From CAVAWX01 sp963592385 (lineage in GTDB: Bacteria > Actinomycetota > Coriobacteriia > Coriobacteriales > QAMH01), in contig CAVAWX010000004.1 in NCBI GenBank assembly GCA_963592385.1, positions 1 through 45,251 of the forward strand: a stretch of 45,251 bases of DNA. Direction: 5' to 3'. A program made the position numbers and the translations under genes. The notes below the pieces were generated by a model that saw only the letters and a program-made list of their open reading frames with translations, was not told where the DNA came from and did not search any database. Shown here piece by piece: positions 33,235-45,129 of the stretch (positions are counted from its first letter, which is position 1; each line of letters starts with the position of its first letter).

Positions 33235-34065
33235 CTAGCTGCGGCGGCGCAGGGCGAGCCAGTAGATGCCGCCGACGACCACCGCGCCGCCGACGATGTT
33301 GCCCGCCGTGGCGAGGAGGATGTTGTAGGCCGCGCCGCCCAGATTCACCACATCGGCCACGGCCGCCGCGTCCAGCCCCGCGCCTGCATAGCCGCCCGCG
33401 CCGGCCGCCACCAACCCCATGGGCAAGAAGAACATGTTCGCGATGCAGTGCTCGAAACCGCAGGCCACGAATGCCACAACGGGGAAAATGGTGGTGAACA
33501 CCTTGTCGATGACGCTGCGTCCGGCAAAGCCCATCCACACGGCCAGGCACACGAGCACGTTGCACAGCACCGCGCGGAAGAAGATGGTCTGCGCCGGCAG
33601 GTCGATCTTCGCGTAGGCGACGCTCACCATCGCATCGCCCACCGCGCCGCCGTTCATGGACGCGGCGTCGGCCATCCAGACGAGGAGCACCAAAAACAGC
33701 GCGCCGGCGAGGTTGGCCGGCCACACGAGCGCCCAGTTGCACAGCAGCGCGCGCCACGGGATGCGCCCGCTGGCCGCCGCGCACACCATGAGGGTGTTGC
33801 CGGTGAAGAGCTCGGCGCCGGCCGCCGTGACGAGCAGAAGCCCGAGCGAAAACGACAGGCCGCCGAGCAGCTGCGCGGGCGCGAAGCTCAAAGCCGCGTC
33901 CGACTTCACGAAGAGCATGAGGAGCGCGCCCAAGCCGATGAACAGCCCGGCCAGAAAGCCGAGCGCCAGCGTCGTTATCGCCGACTGCCCCGCCTTGGCC
34001 ACCGCGACGTCTTCGGCCTTGCGCTCCAGATCCGCGCCGGCCCGCGCCTCTACGCTGCCGCCCAT
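33235..34065 (-). CDS. Formate/nitrite transporter (FNT) family channel
   Basis: The 276-residue protein has six hydrophobic helices and FNT hallmarks: AGAELFTGNTLM, LLCNWALVWPANLAG, AYAKI with K153, and CGFEHCIANMFFLP with the central H206. Such channels move formate, nitrite or hydrosulfide across the membrane; the substrate cannot be fixed from sequence. Its ATG is 13 nt after the SLC6-type symporter stop, suggesting co-transcription, although the ribosome site is poor. Confidence 0.92.
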   Translation of the reverse strand: MGGSVEARAGADLERKAEDVAVAKAGQSAITTLALGFLAGLFIGLGALLMLFVKSDAALSFAPAQLLGGLSFSLGLLLVTAAGAELFTGNTLMVCAAASGRIPWRALLCNWALVWPANLAGALFLVLLVWMADAASMNGGAVGDAMVSVAYAKIDLPAQTIFFRAVLCNVLVCLAVWMGFAGRSVIDKVFTTIFPVVAFVACGFEHCIANMFFLPMGLVAAGAGGYAGAGLDAAAVADVVNLGGAAYNILLATAGNIVGGAVVVGGIYWLALRRRS

Positions 34066-34078
34066 GCGCGCGCAGCCG

Positions 34079-35467
34079 CTACCCGATGCCCAAGTAGGGC
34101 AGGAGGTTCGTCACGAGGATGATCAGCACGAGCACGGGCGCGACGTACTTGATCATGAACGCCCAGGCGCCGGCCGCCCCGAAGGTCGAGGACTGGCGGA
34201 TCTCGTCGATGATGGCCTGCGGCTTGATGATGAACCCGACGAAGATGCAGGTGCATATGGCCACGATGGGCATGAGCACCGAGTTCGAGATGAAGTCGAA
34301 GAAGTCGAGCAGCGTCGAGCCCTCGCCCAGCGGCTGGATGAAGGACAGGCCGCTGTAGCCGGCGTTGATCACGATGCCGCACACGACGAGGAACGCGGCG
34401 AAGATGCCGAGCGACTTCTTGCGCGACCAGCTCGTCGCGTCTTGGATGTTGGAGACGCAGGCCTCGGTCAGGCTGATCGCGCTGGTGAGCGCCGCGAAGA
34501 GCACGAGCAGGAAGAAGACGAAGCCCACGATCTGCCCGGCAAAGCCCATGTCGGCGAAGACCTGCGGCAGCGTGACGAACATGAGCGACGGGCCGGCCTT
34601 GGCCGCCACCGCGTCGGCCGAGCCCAGCGCGATGAAGGCGCCCGGCACGATCATGATGCCCGCGAGGAAGCTGACGATGAAGTCGAAGCTGACGATGCGC
34701 GCGGCGCTCGTGGGCAGGTTGTCCTTCTTGTCCACGTAGGAGCCGTAGGTGATCATGATGGCCATAGCCAGCGACAGGCTGTAGAACATCTGCCCCAGCG
34801 CGTTGATGACCAGCTCGGGGCTGAACTTCGAGAAGTCGGGGCACAGATAGTAGGCCACGCCGTCCATGGCGCCCGGCTGCGCAATGGTGAAGATGGCGAT
34901 GGCGATCGCCATGACGATCAGCGCGGGCATCATGACGAAGTTCGCCTTCTCGATGCCGTTTTTCACCCCGAGGGCCACGACGCCGACGGTGATGGCCATG
35001 AAGACCAGCATGAAGACCTGGCTGGCCACCGGCGAGGTGATGAAGCCGGTGAAGAAGGTGCCGGCCTCGCCGCCCACGTCCGCGATGCTGGCCGCCGAGT
35101 TCGTGACGTAGGCCGTCAGGTACTTCGTGACCCAGCCGCCGATGATGCAGTAGTACGGCGTGATGATGAAGGGCACGGCCACGGCCAGAAAGCCGATGGG
35201 CGCATAGCGCTTGCCGTAGGAGCGAAACGCGCTGAACACGGACAGGCGCGTCTTGCGGCCGAAGGCGATCTCGAGCAGAAGCAGGCTCAGGCCGAAGGTG
35301 AAGACGAGCACGAAGTAGGTGAGCAGGAAGGTGCCGCCGCCGTACTTGGCCGCCAAATAGGGAAAGCGCCAGAGGTTGCCCAGCCCGACTGCCGATGCGG
35401 CAGCCGAGAGGATGAAGGCCCACTTGCCGGACCATTTCGCGCGCTGCGGTGCTTCTTGTGTTGCCAT
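34079..35467 (-). CDS. SLC6/NSS-type sodium-dependent transporter
   Basis: The 462-residue protein has 11-12 helices and the LeuT-fold signature SAVGLGNLWRFPYLAAKYGGG in the first, where sodium and substrate bind. LLLLEIAFGRKTRLS and the later SLTEACVSNIQDATSW match the family. Prokaryotic members usually carry amino acids with Na+; the substrate is unknown. GAGGAG lies 9 nt before the ATG. The 121-bp leader region holds several palindromes. FNT follows directly. Confidence 0.93.
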   Translation of the reverse strand: MATQEAPQRAKWSGKWAFILSAAASAVGLGNLWRFPYLAAKYGGGTFLLTYFVLVFTFGLSLLLLEIAFGRKTRLSVFSAFRSYGKRYAPIGFLAVAVPFIITPYYCIIGGWVTKYLTAYVTNSAASIADVGGEAGTFFTGFITSPVASQVFMLVFMAITVGVVALGVKNGIEKANFVMMPALIVMAIAIAIFTIAQPGAMDGVAYYLCPDFSKFSPELVINALGQMFYSLSLAMAIMITYGSYVDKKDNLPTSAARIVSFDFIVSFLAGIMIVPGAFIALGSADAVAAKAGPSLMFVTLPQVFADMGFAGQIVGFVFFLLVLFAALTSAISLTEACVSNIQDATSWSRKKSLGIFAAFLVVCGIVINAGYSGLSFIQPLGEGSTLLDFFDFISNSVLMPIVAICTCIFVGFIIKPQAIIDEIRQSSTFGAAGAWAFMIKYVAPVLVLIILVTNLLPYLGIG

Positions 35468-35509
35468 CTTGCGTCTCTCCTCGTACCCCTTGCGGGCGTG
35501 CGTGCGGCG

Positions 35510-35587
35510 CGCGCGAATCCTCGCGCGGCGCGCACGTGCGCGCCCACGTCTTCCATACGTGCGAATTGCCGAGAATACTAGCGCTAG
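35510..35587. promoter_or_regulatory. Cluster of three palindromes between glmM and the SLC6 gene
   Basis: CGCGCGA-atcc-TCGCGCG lies at 35510-35527. An 18-bp perfect palindrome centred on CACGTG lies at 35527-35544, and a 10-bp perfect palindrome CTAGCGCTAG at 35578-35587, 1 nt from the glmM stop. They may be operators for the transporter genes or 3' structures of glmM. Confidence 0.5.
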
Positions 35588-35588
35588 G

Positions 35589-36920
35589 TTACGCGCCTAT
35601 TTCGGAAGCGATGCATTCTGCCACGCGAGCGGCATATTTTTCGGCCTCTTGCTGGGTCTGGGCCTCGACCATCACGCGGACGAGCGGCTCGGTCCCGCTC
35701 GGGCGCACGAGCAGGCGGCCCGTCTCGCCCAGCGCGGCGGACCCCTCGGCCTCGGCGGCGGCGATGGCGTCGTTGCCCGCATAGAAGGCCTTGTCGCGCA
35801 CGCGCACGTTCACCAGCGCCTGGGGCAGCTTCTCCATCACGCGCATCAGCTCGGGCAGGGGCGTGTTCGTGCGCGCCATGACGGCAAGTAGGCGGCAGGC
35901 CGTCATCAAGCCGTCGCCCGTGGTGTTGTGCTCCAAAAAGACGATGTGGCCGGACTGCTCGCCGCCGAGGGCCGCCCCGCGCGCGCGCATGCACTCGAGC
36001 ACGTAGCGGTCGCCCACCTGCGTCGAGGCGACCTCGATCCCCAGGGCGCGCATGGCCCGGGTGAAGCCGAGGTTGGCCATGACGGTGCCGACGACGAGGT
36101 GTTCCGGCAGGGCGCCGCGCTCGGCCATGTCGCGCGCGCATATGGCGATGATGAAGTCGCCGTCTGCCACCGCGCCGCCCGGCGCCACGGCCAGCAGGCG
36201 GTCGGCGTCGCCGTCGTGGGCGAGCGCGACGTCGGCGCCGGTCTGCTCGAGCAGCTCTGTGACGGGCGCGAGCTGCGTCGACCCGCAGCCGACGTTGATC
36301 TGCGCGCCATCCGGGTCGTCGTTGATGACGAAGAGCTCGGCGCCGAGTGCGCGCAGGGCCGCGGGCGTGGTCGCGCACGAGGCGCCGTGGGCGCAGTCGA
36401 GCGCCACCTTCAAGCCGGAGAAGTCGACGCCCAGGGCGCGCACCGCACGGACGGCGTGGTCGACGTAGCGCTGCGCCGCGCCCTCGCACACGGGCACCTC
36501 CCCGCCGCACTCGACGGCCTGGCCGCGCAGCTCCTCGACGATGCGCTGCATCTCGTCTTCTGTCGCGTCGGGCAGTTTGAAGCCGTCGGCGTCGAAGAAC
36601 TTGATGCCGTTGTACTCCGGCGGGTTGTGGCTGGCCGAGATGACGACGCCGCAGTCGTAGGCGCCCTCGCGGGCGAGCAGGGCCACGGCCGGCGTGGGCA
36701 CGACGCCCGCCGTCTCGCAGCTCCCGCCCTCGGCCCGCACGCCGTCGGCGATGGCCTGCTCGAGCATGGGGCCGGAGACGCGCGTGTCGCGTCCCACCAG
36801 CACGCGCGGCCCGAGCACGCGCACCGCGGCGCGGCCCAGGGCCACGGCCAAGCTGCGGTCGAGCGCTTCGCCCTCCCCCGCGACGCCGCGCACCCCGTCG
36901 GTTCCAAACAAACGGCTCAT
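35589..36920 (-). CDS. glmM: Phosphoglucosamine mutase
   Basis: GlmM converts glucosamine-6-phosphate to glucosamine-1-phosphate on the path to UDP-GlcNAc. The 443-residue protein begins MSRLFGTDGVRGVA, has the phosphoserine loop ISASHNPPEYNG (S97), the Mg-binding DGDADR, the sugar loop GGEQSGH, and RPSGTEPLVRV. I start at 36920 because GGGAG lies 5 nt before it; the ATG at 36932 adds four residues. It follows murJ after a 120-bp gap with a 7-bp hairpin. Confidence 0.97.
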   Translation of the reverse strand: MSRLFGTDGVRGVAGEGEALDRSLAVALGRAAVRVLGPRVLVGRDTRVSGPMLEQAIADGVRAEGGSCETAGVVPTPAVALLAREGAYDCGVVISASHNPPEYNGIKFFDADGFKLPDATEDEMQRIVEELRGQAVECGGEVPVCEGAAQRYVDHAVRAVRALGVDFSGLKVALDCAHGASCATTPAALRALGAELFVINDDPDGAQINVGCGSTQLAPVTELLEQTGADVALAHDGDADRLLAVAPGGAVADGDFIIAICARDMAERGALPEHLVVGTVMANLGFTRAMRALGIEVASTQVGDRYVLECMRARGAALGGEQSGHIVFLEHNTTGDGLMTACRLLAVMARTNTPLPELMRVMEKLPQALVNVRVRDKAFYAGNDAIAAAEAEGSAALGETGRLLVRPSGTEPLVRVMVEAQTQQEAEKYAARVAECIASEIGA

Positions 36921-36984
36921 GTCAGCTCCCATCTTCCCAGTTCACCATCATCGGCACGGGCACGACTCCTTGCACGCGCCGCCT

Positions 36985-37005
36985 GGCTGCGCTTCACTCG
37001 CAGCC
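36985..37005 (-). terminator. Hairpin between murJ and glmM
   Basis: GGCTGCG (36985-36991) pairs with CGCAGCC (36999-37005) around CTTCACT. No T run. It may reduce read-through from murJ into glmM. Two CTTCACC motifs lie between it and the murJ stop. Confidence 0.35.
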
Positions 37006-37043
37006 GCCTTCACCTTCACCATTTCAACCGTCGCCGCGCCCCT

Positions 37044-38855
37044 CTAGCGCGAGGCCGGGCGCAGCTTCTCCTTCACCCTCATGACCAGATTGACGATCTC
37101 GTTTACCCGCAAAAGGCTGCACAGCGCGAACACGAGGGCAAGCCCCACCACGCCGAGCACGACGAGCAGCACAAACGACGAGAGCATACCCGAGACGTCG
37201 AAAAAGCCGCGCGCCCACGCCCCGAGCGCGAAGGTGATGCCGCCGCCCACGAGCGAGGCCAGCGACACCTTGGCCGTCGAGCGCGCGAGCCGCCCGAAAT
37301 GAAACGGGCCCACGCGCCGGCGCAGCACGAGCAAGAGCACCACGATCATCAGCCCGTAGAACACGGTGTCGCCCACGGGCAGGCCGACCAGGCCCAGGTT
37401 CACCCCCACGTCGATCACGCCGGTGGCCACCATGTAGATGCCGACCTGCAAAAACGTCAGCACGAGGTTGCACAGCGCGAGGGTCTTCAGGTCCTTCATC
37501 GCCGAAAACGCGCGGTAGAGGAACATGTAGCCGGCGTAGAGCGGCAGCGCGACCGCCCACCCGCGCAAGAGGTCGGCCACAGGTCCGATGTCGTCGGCGC
37601 TGAACTTGCCCGCCGCGTACAGGCCAATCAGCTCGGGGGCGCACGCGAAGAGCAACGCGGCCATGGGGATGATCAGCAGCCAGGTCGTGCGCAGGCCGAG
37701 GTTGAGGTGCTTTTTGAAGCCGTGGGAGTCGCCGCGCGTCGTGCATTCGCTCATCTCGGTGAACAGCGCGGTGGACAGCGCCACCGACAGCACGCCGTAG
37801 GGGAACTGGTACCACATCCACGCGTAGCTGACCGACGCCGGGCCGGTGTCGGAGACGTGCAGGGCGCAGCTGTTCATGAAGCTGAGCGAGACGAGGTTGA
37901 TGGCGGTGCAGGCGATGGCGGGCAGGGCCAGACGCAGCGTCTCGCGGAAGCCCTCGCCGTTGAAGTCGATGTAGAGCTTGAAGCGGAAACCCGCCTTCAC
38001 CAGCGCGGGGATCTGCACGCAGGCCATGACGACGATGGAGAGCAGCGTGCCCACGGCCAGGCAGGTGCGCGCGAGGGCGGGATCGACGGCGCTGATGAAG
38101 GGGTAGGAGAAAAACGAGAGTATGGAGACGATGTTCATGAAGATGGAGCTGACCGCCGGCCAGAAGTAGCGGCGCTCGGCGTTGAGCAGGCCGCCGAAGA
38201 CGGCGGAGGCCCCGTAGAAGACGACCTGGAACGCGAAGAAGCGGAAGAACCACACGGCCTGCTCGACGGTCTCGTCGGAGGCCGAGGAGAAGAGGCTTTG
38301 CGTGACCATGACCTGCGGCGCGAAGATCGAGGCGAGCAGCGCGATGATGCCGAGGAGCAGCACGGTGATGTTGGTGAGGTTGGCGGCGTAGAGGTTGGCG
38401 GCGTCGCGGCCGCGGCGGTTGCGCTGCTGCAGGTAGATGGGGAGAAACGCCGTGGACAGGACGCCGCCGGCCACCAGCTCGTAGATCATGTTGGGCAGGT
38501 TGTTGGCCAGGCTGAAGCCCGCGGACAGGACCGTGCTGCCCAGCGCGAAGGCCATGGCCCAGGTGCGGATGAAGCCGGTGGCGCGCGAGGCCAGCGTGGC
38601 CATCGACATCGTGGCCGTGGACTTGGCCACCTGGCGCGCGCGCTCGAGGTCGGCGTCCGTCAACTCGGGGGCGTCGGAAGGCGGCTGCTTGCGCGTGGAC
38701 GTGGAGCGCGATGGCGTGTCGGGCTTTGCCGCATCGGGTTTCGCCACGCCCTGCTTCACCATGTCGTTGTCCGCCGCGTCGGAAGGCGGCGCGGGACGCT
38801 GCGCCGTGTCGGGCTTCGGTGCCGTGTCCTGTGTCGGTGTCGTGTCGTGTTTCAT
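37044..38855 (-). CDS. murJ: Lipid II flippase MurJ (MviN family)
   Basis: MurJ moves lipid II across the membrane for wall assembly. After a 75-residue Asp/Pro/Lys-rich, probably disordered N terminus come about 14 helices. Family motifs include STATMSMATLASRATGFIR, NLPNMIYELVAGGVLSTAFLP, QQVVFYGASAV-like FQVVFYGASAVFGGLLNA, and ALPLYAGYMFLYRAFSAMKD. The 603-residue total is longer than usual because of the N terminus. GAGGG lies 8 nt before the ATG. It starts 49 nt after cydB. Confidence 0.94.
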   Translation of the reverse strand: MKHDTTPTQDTAPKPDTAQRPAPPSDAADNDMVKQGVAKPDAAKPDTPSRSTSTRKQPPSDAPELTDADLERARQVAKSTATMSMATLASRATGFIRTWAMAFALGSTVLSAGFSLANNLPNMIYELVAGGVLSTAFLPIYLQQRNRRGRDAANLYAANLTNITVLLLGIIALLASIFAPQVMVTQSLFSSASDETVEQAVWFFRFFAFQVVFYGASAVFGGLLNAERRYFWPAVSSIFMNIVSILSFFSYPFISAVDPALARTCLAVGTLLSIVVMACVQIPALVKAGFRFKLYIDFNGEGFRETLRLALPAIACTAINLVSLSFMNSCALHVSDTGPASVSYAWMWYQFPYGVLSVALSTALFTEMSECTTRGDSHGFKKHLNLGLRTTWLLIIPMAALLFACAPELIGLYAAGKFSADDIGPVADLLRGWAVALPLYAGYMFLYRAFSAMKDLKTLALCNLVLTFLQVGIYMVATGVIDVGVNLGLVGLPVGDTVFYGLMIVVLLLVLRRRVGPFHFGRLARSTAKVSLASLVGGGITFALGAWARGFFDVSGMLSSFVLLVVLGVVGLALVFALCSLLRVNEIVNLVMRVKEKLRPASR

Positions 38856-38904
38856 CGTGCGTGCCCTCGTGGCTGCATTTCCGGCGCGGTGCGGCCAGCG
38901 CCCT

Positions 38905-39915
38905 CTAGCGCCCGACCGCGATGCGCCCGCGGAAGGCGCGGTAGACGAGGATATGGTAGGCGGCGACGAGCGGCACGCCCACGCACGCGATCATGGTCAT
39001 GACCGTCAGGGTGAGGGTGCCGGCCTGCGCGCTGGCGATGGAGATGGAAGGACCTGTGCCCGTCGAGACGATGAAGTTGGGAAACATCGAGGCGGTGAAC
39101 AGGGCCACGAGGCCGACGCAGACGAGCGAGCCCGCGAGGAAGGGGAAGAGGTCGCTGCCGCGGCCGCCGGCCAGAAAGCCCGCGACGATGCCGACGAGGA
39201 TGGCCGCGAGCGCCGCCACCTGCGCGACGAGCGCCGCGCCTTCGTTGAGCTGGAAGCCGCGCTCGAGCAAGAAGAAGGCCGCGACGGCGACGAAAAGCAG
39301 GACCGTCGCGATCTGGAGGATGAGGCGGGCATGGCGGGCACGCTGCTGCAGCGCAGAGCCGCGCTCGATTTTGAGCGACAGCCAGGCCGCGCCCTGCAAG
39401 AGCACCGTGGAAAGGCCGAGCAGGCCGCAGAGCAGGGGGAAGGGCCCCAGCAGGCCGAGGAAGCCGCCCGTGTAGTCGCCGTTGGCGTCGAGCGGCACGC
39501 CCTGCAGGCAGTTGCCCAGCGCGACGCCGAAGAGCAGCGCGGGCAGGAAGCTGCCGAGCACGAAGAGCAGGTCCCACAGGCCGCGCAGGGCCTCGTCGTG
39601 GGCGCGGAACTCGATGGCGACCGCGCGGACGATCAGCCCGAAGAGCACCAGCATGATGGCGAGGTAGAAGCCGGAAAACGCCGAGGCGTAGGCGGGCGCG
39701 AACGCCGCGAAGAGGGCGCCGCCCGCGGTGAGCAGCCACACCTCGTTGCCGTCCCACACCGGCCCTATCGCCCGCACGAGGGCACGGCGCTCCTGCTCGG
39801 TCTTGGCCACGAACGGCGAGAGGATGGCGGCGCCGAGGTCGAAGCCGTCGAGCACGTAGTAGACGGCCAGCAGCACCGCGATGAGCGCAAACCAGAGTAT
39901 GCCCAGCACCGTCAT
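38905..39915 (-). CDS. cydB: Cytochrome bd oxidase subunit II
   Basis: CydB is the structural partner of CydA in the quinol-oxidising bd oxidase, which has high oxygen affinity. The 336-residue protein has about nine helices, the N-terminal YYVLDGFDLGAAIL motif typical of CydB, GPVWDGNEVWLLTAGGALFAAFP-like GPVWDGNEVWLLTAGG, and C-terminal YHILVYRAFRG. It overlaps the cydA stop by ATGA. No cydC or cydD genes lie nearby. Confidence 0.96.
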   Translation of the reverse strand: MTVLGILWFALIAVLLAVYYVLDGFDLGAAILSPFVAKTEQERRALVRAIGPVWDGNEVWLLTAGGALFAAFAPAYASAFSGFYLAIMLVLFGLIVRAVAIEFRAHDEALRGLWDLLFVLGSFLPALLFGVALGNCLQGVPLDANGDYTGGFLGLLGPFPLLCGLLGLSTVLLQGAAWLSLKIERGSALQQRARHARLILQIATVLLFVAVAAFFLLERGFQLNEGAALVAQVAALAAILVGIVAGFLAGGRGSDLFPFLAGSLVCVGLVALFTASMFPNFIVSTGTGPSISIASAQAGTLTLTVMTMIACVGVPLVAAYHILVYRAFRGRIAVGR

Positions 39916-41429
39916 GAGCGGCCCCCCTTCTGCGCGGCCGGCATTTCGTGAGCCGCGCCCTGCGGGCCTTCACCCGCCACGCCCTGCGACGCTCCCTGCG
40001 CCGTCATCGGCGGCACGCCGCGCGGCGCCGCGCGCAAATCCCCGCGCGGTTCACCCTGCGGCCTTTCGCCAAACGGGCCGCGCGGGCCTTCACCCGCCAC
40101 GCCCTGCGGGCCTTCGTGCACGAACTTGGTGAACAGACGCAAGAACGCGACGACGATGATGGCGTAGATCACCACGAATATGAAGAGGGTGACGAGCAGC
40201 TGCTCGGCCGGCACCGCCCTCGAGTACGCGTCGGCCGTCTTCAACACGCCGTAGACGATCCAGGGCTGGCGCCCAAACTCCGCCGTGAGCCAGCCGGCCA
40301 TGATGGCCGCAAACGGCGCGACCCAGCCCCAGCGCATGACCTGCGCCATCCAGCGCGGGCCGCCGCGCCTCGAAAACGCGAGCACGAGCGAGAAGAGCAG
40401 CCCCAGGCACACGAGCGCCATCATCGCGATCATCGTGTGGTAGCTGACGAAGGTGGCCTGCACCATCAGCTTGCCGGGCGTCGAGCCGGGGTCTGCCGCC
40501 TCCAGCTCGTCGAGGCCGGGGTACTCGGTGGAAAAATCGCCCGAGGCTAGAAAGCTCGTGAGGCCTGGAATCGACGGGCCGACGACCTCTTTGCCCTGCG
40601 TGTCCACGTAGCCGAACAGCGTCATGTCCGCAGGCCCGCTCTCGTATTGGCCCTCCATGGCGGCCAGCTTCGTGGGCTGCTGCTCGGCCACGACGACGGC
40701 CTGCCAGTGCGAGGCCGGCATCATCAGCACGGCGGCGACCAGCGCGACGATCGCGCCCACGCGCAGGGCGCAGTTCGCGAAGTCGGCGTTGCGCCCGTGC
40801 ACCCGATGCCAGCAGGCGATGGCCACGAGGGTGAACGCGCCCATGATGACGAGCGCGAGCAGGGTGTGCGCGTAGGTGGGCAGCGTCTCGGGGTTGAGCG
40901 CTGCGGCGAGAAAGTCCGTCAGCCGCGCGGTGCCCGTCGCGCTGTCGAGCGCGTAGCCGGCCGGCGACTGCATCCAGCTGTTCGCGATGATGATCCACAG
41001 CGCCGACAGCACCGAGCCCGCCCACACGAGCCACGCGCTGGCGACGTAGAGCTTCTTGCCCACGCGGCCGCGCCCGAACACGAGCACGCCGAGGAAGGTG
41101 GACTCGAGGAAAAACGCGAGCAGCGCCTCGGCAGCCAGCGGCGCGCCGAAGATGTCGCCCACGAAGCGCGAGTAGTCGGCCCAGTTCGTGCCGAAGCTGA
41201 ACTCCATGGTGATGCCCGTGGCCACGCCGCAGGTGAAGACGAGGGCGAAGAGCTTCACGAGGAAGGCCGCCTGGTGTTCGTGCGCGGGCAGGCCGGTACG
41301 CGCGGCACGCGTCGTGAAGATGGCGACGGCCAGCCCAAGCCCCACCGACAGCGGGACGAATATGAAGTGCACGAGCACCGTGAAGGTGAACTGCGCGCGC
41401 GACAGAAACACCGGATCGAGAAAATCCAC
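39912..41429 (-). CDS. cydA: Cytochrome bd oxidase subunit I
   Basis: CydA carries the hemes and oxidises quinol. The 505-residue chain has H21 (heme b595 ligand position), E101 and E109 in EALLAFFLESTF, H188 (heme b558), and the GRQPWIVYG motif at about 385. The quinol loop is short. I start at GTG 41429 because GAGGAG lies 6 nt before it and the protein then begins MDFLDPVFLSR, as in the family. A 70-residue cytoplasmic tail rich in Gly, Pro and Gln carries a duplicated segment (GVAGEGP) and is unusual. Confidence 0.97.
   Translation of the reverse strand: MDFLDPVFLSRAQFTFTVLVHFIFVPLSVGLGLAVAIFTTRAARTGLPAHEHQAAFLVKLFALVFTCGVATGITMEFSFGTNWADYSRFVGDIFGAPLAAEALLAFFLESTFLGVLVFGRGRVGKKLYVASAWLVWAGSVLSALWIIIANSWMQSPAGYALDSATGTARLTDFLAAALNPETLPTYAHTLLALVIMGAFTLVAIACWHRVHGRNADFANCALRVGAIVALVAAVLMMPASHWQAVVVAEQQPTKLAAMEGQYESGPADMTLFGYVDTQGKEVVGPSIPGLTSFLASGDFSTEYPGLDELEAADPGSTPGKLMVQATFVSYHTMIAMMALVCLGLLFSLVLAFSRRGGPRWMAQVMRWGWVAPFAAIMAGWLTAEFGRQPWIVYGVLKTADAYSRAVPAEQLLVTLFIFVVIYAIIVVAFLRLFTKFVHEGPQGVAGEGPRGPFGERPQGEPRGDLRAAPRGVPPMTAQGASQGVAGEGPQGAAHEMPAAQKGGRS
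39962..40108. repeat. 27-nt direct repeat in the cydA tail
   Basis: The same 27 nt occurs at 39962-39988 and 40082-40108, 120 nt apart. Each copy contains a GCGGG/CCCGC hairpin around CCTTCA, and each encodes QGVAGEGP in CydA. Confidence 0.85.
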
Positions 41430-41435
41430 TGGCGC

Positions 41436-41441
41436 CTCCTC
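41436..41441 (-). promoter_or_regulatory. Ribosome binding site for the cydA GTG start
   Basis: GAGGAG on the minus strand, 6 nt before GTG 41429. Confidence 0.7.
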
Positions 41442-41513
41442 GTGGATGCGGCCGGGCGCCTGCGGCGTCAAGACGGGCGTCGGCCGAAACGAAAGCGGTT
41501 CAGGTTGCCCGCC

Positions 41514-41519
41514 ATTATA
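41514..41519 (-). promoter_or_regulatory. -10 box of cydAB
   Basis: A perfect TATAAT on the minus strand gives a leader of about 78 nt. No good -35. The uvrA -10 lies only 24 bp away on the other strand. Confidence 0.55.
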
Positions 41520-41543
41520 GGGCTTGGGTGAAAACGGGTGGGG

Positions 41544-41549
41544 TACAAT
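41544..41549 (+). promoter_or_regulatory. -10 box of uvrA
   Basis: TACAAT on the plus strand would give a leader of about 140 nt. The -35 region is poor. I see no LexA-type box (actinobacterial GAAC-N4-GTTC) beside it. Confidence 0.45.
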
Positions 41550-41697
41550 CGAATTTTGCAAATAGAGCACGCCGGCACGGACGCGCGGCGCGGCAACGAC
41601 GGGGCAGCGGCGCGGCAGCGAAGCCGCGCAACCGCAAGCTCGCACACCCGCGCAACCGCACGCCGGCACGGCAAGAAATGTAAGGAACGCACCGCAC

Positions 41698-44583
<2,886 letters not shown>

Positions 44584-44658
44584 GCGCGGCGGCGCAGGTG
44601 ATGCGCGCGGCGGGCTCGCGCCGCATCGTGGCGAAGGCGAGCGACACGCAGGCGCAGG

Positions 44659-45123
44659 TTAATCGAAGAGGCTGACGAGGCGCACCGGGCCGACGACGCC
44701 GTCCTCCAGGCGCACGAGCATCACGGACGGATCGCTGCCGCCGCGCGGACGGCTCGCCGACCCCGGGTTGAGCAGCTTCGTCGTGCCGACAAGCTCCTCG
44801 CGCGGCACGTGCGTGTGGCCGTGGACGACCAGGCCGTACTCGCCGGAACGCGCCGCTTCCTCGGCGTCTTCGGGAAAATGCGCGACGAACAGCTCCACCC
44901 CGCCGATCTCCGGCGTCGCGCTCTCGCCGACGGCAGACCCGTAGTCGCCCCAATCGTTGTTGCCCAGCACGGCGATGGTCGGCGCGATGGTCTCCAGCTC
45001 CCACAGCAGACTGCGTGGCCCGATGTCGCCCGCGTGCACGATGATGTCCACGTGCGCAAACGCGTCGTAGACGGCCGCGTCGAGCGTGCCGTGCGTGTCC
45101 GATATGATGCCGAGAAGCGCCAT
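44659..45123 (-). CDS. YfcE/MJ0936-type metallophosphodiesterase
   Basis: The 154-residue enzyme has all calcineurin-like motifs: IISDTHG, VHAGDIG, LGNNDW, AHFP and VVHGHTHVP, so it should bind two metals and cleave phosphodiesters. The substrate is unknown. I start at MALLGII because the family begins there; upstream in-frame sequence is Arg-rich and unlike coding sequence. No ribosome site precedes this ATG, and a TACAAT box ends 7 nt before it, so the message may be leaderless. It converges with uvrA across 75 nt. Confidence 0.9.
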   Translation of the reverse strand: MALLGIISDTHGTLDAAVYDAFAHVDIIVHAGDIGPRSLLWELETIAPTIAVLGNNDWGDYGSAVGESATPEIGGVELFVAHFPEDAEEAARSGEYGLVVHGHTHVPREELVGTTKLLNPGSASRPRGGSDPSVMLVRLEDGVVGPVRLVSLFD

Positions 45124-45129
45124 GCGCCC

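Noticed and set aside
35928..39002. 1024-codon plus-strand open frame rich in His, Arg and Glu
   Set aside because: It is antisense to glmM and murJ and shows no family features or ribosome site.
44584..44658. Bidirectional terminator between uvrA and the phosphodiesterase
   Set aside because: GATG-CGCG-CGGCG pairs with CGCCGCATC only with a 4-nt bulge and there is no T run, so I do not call it.
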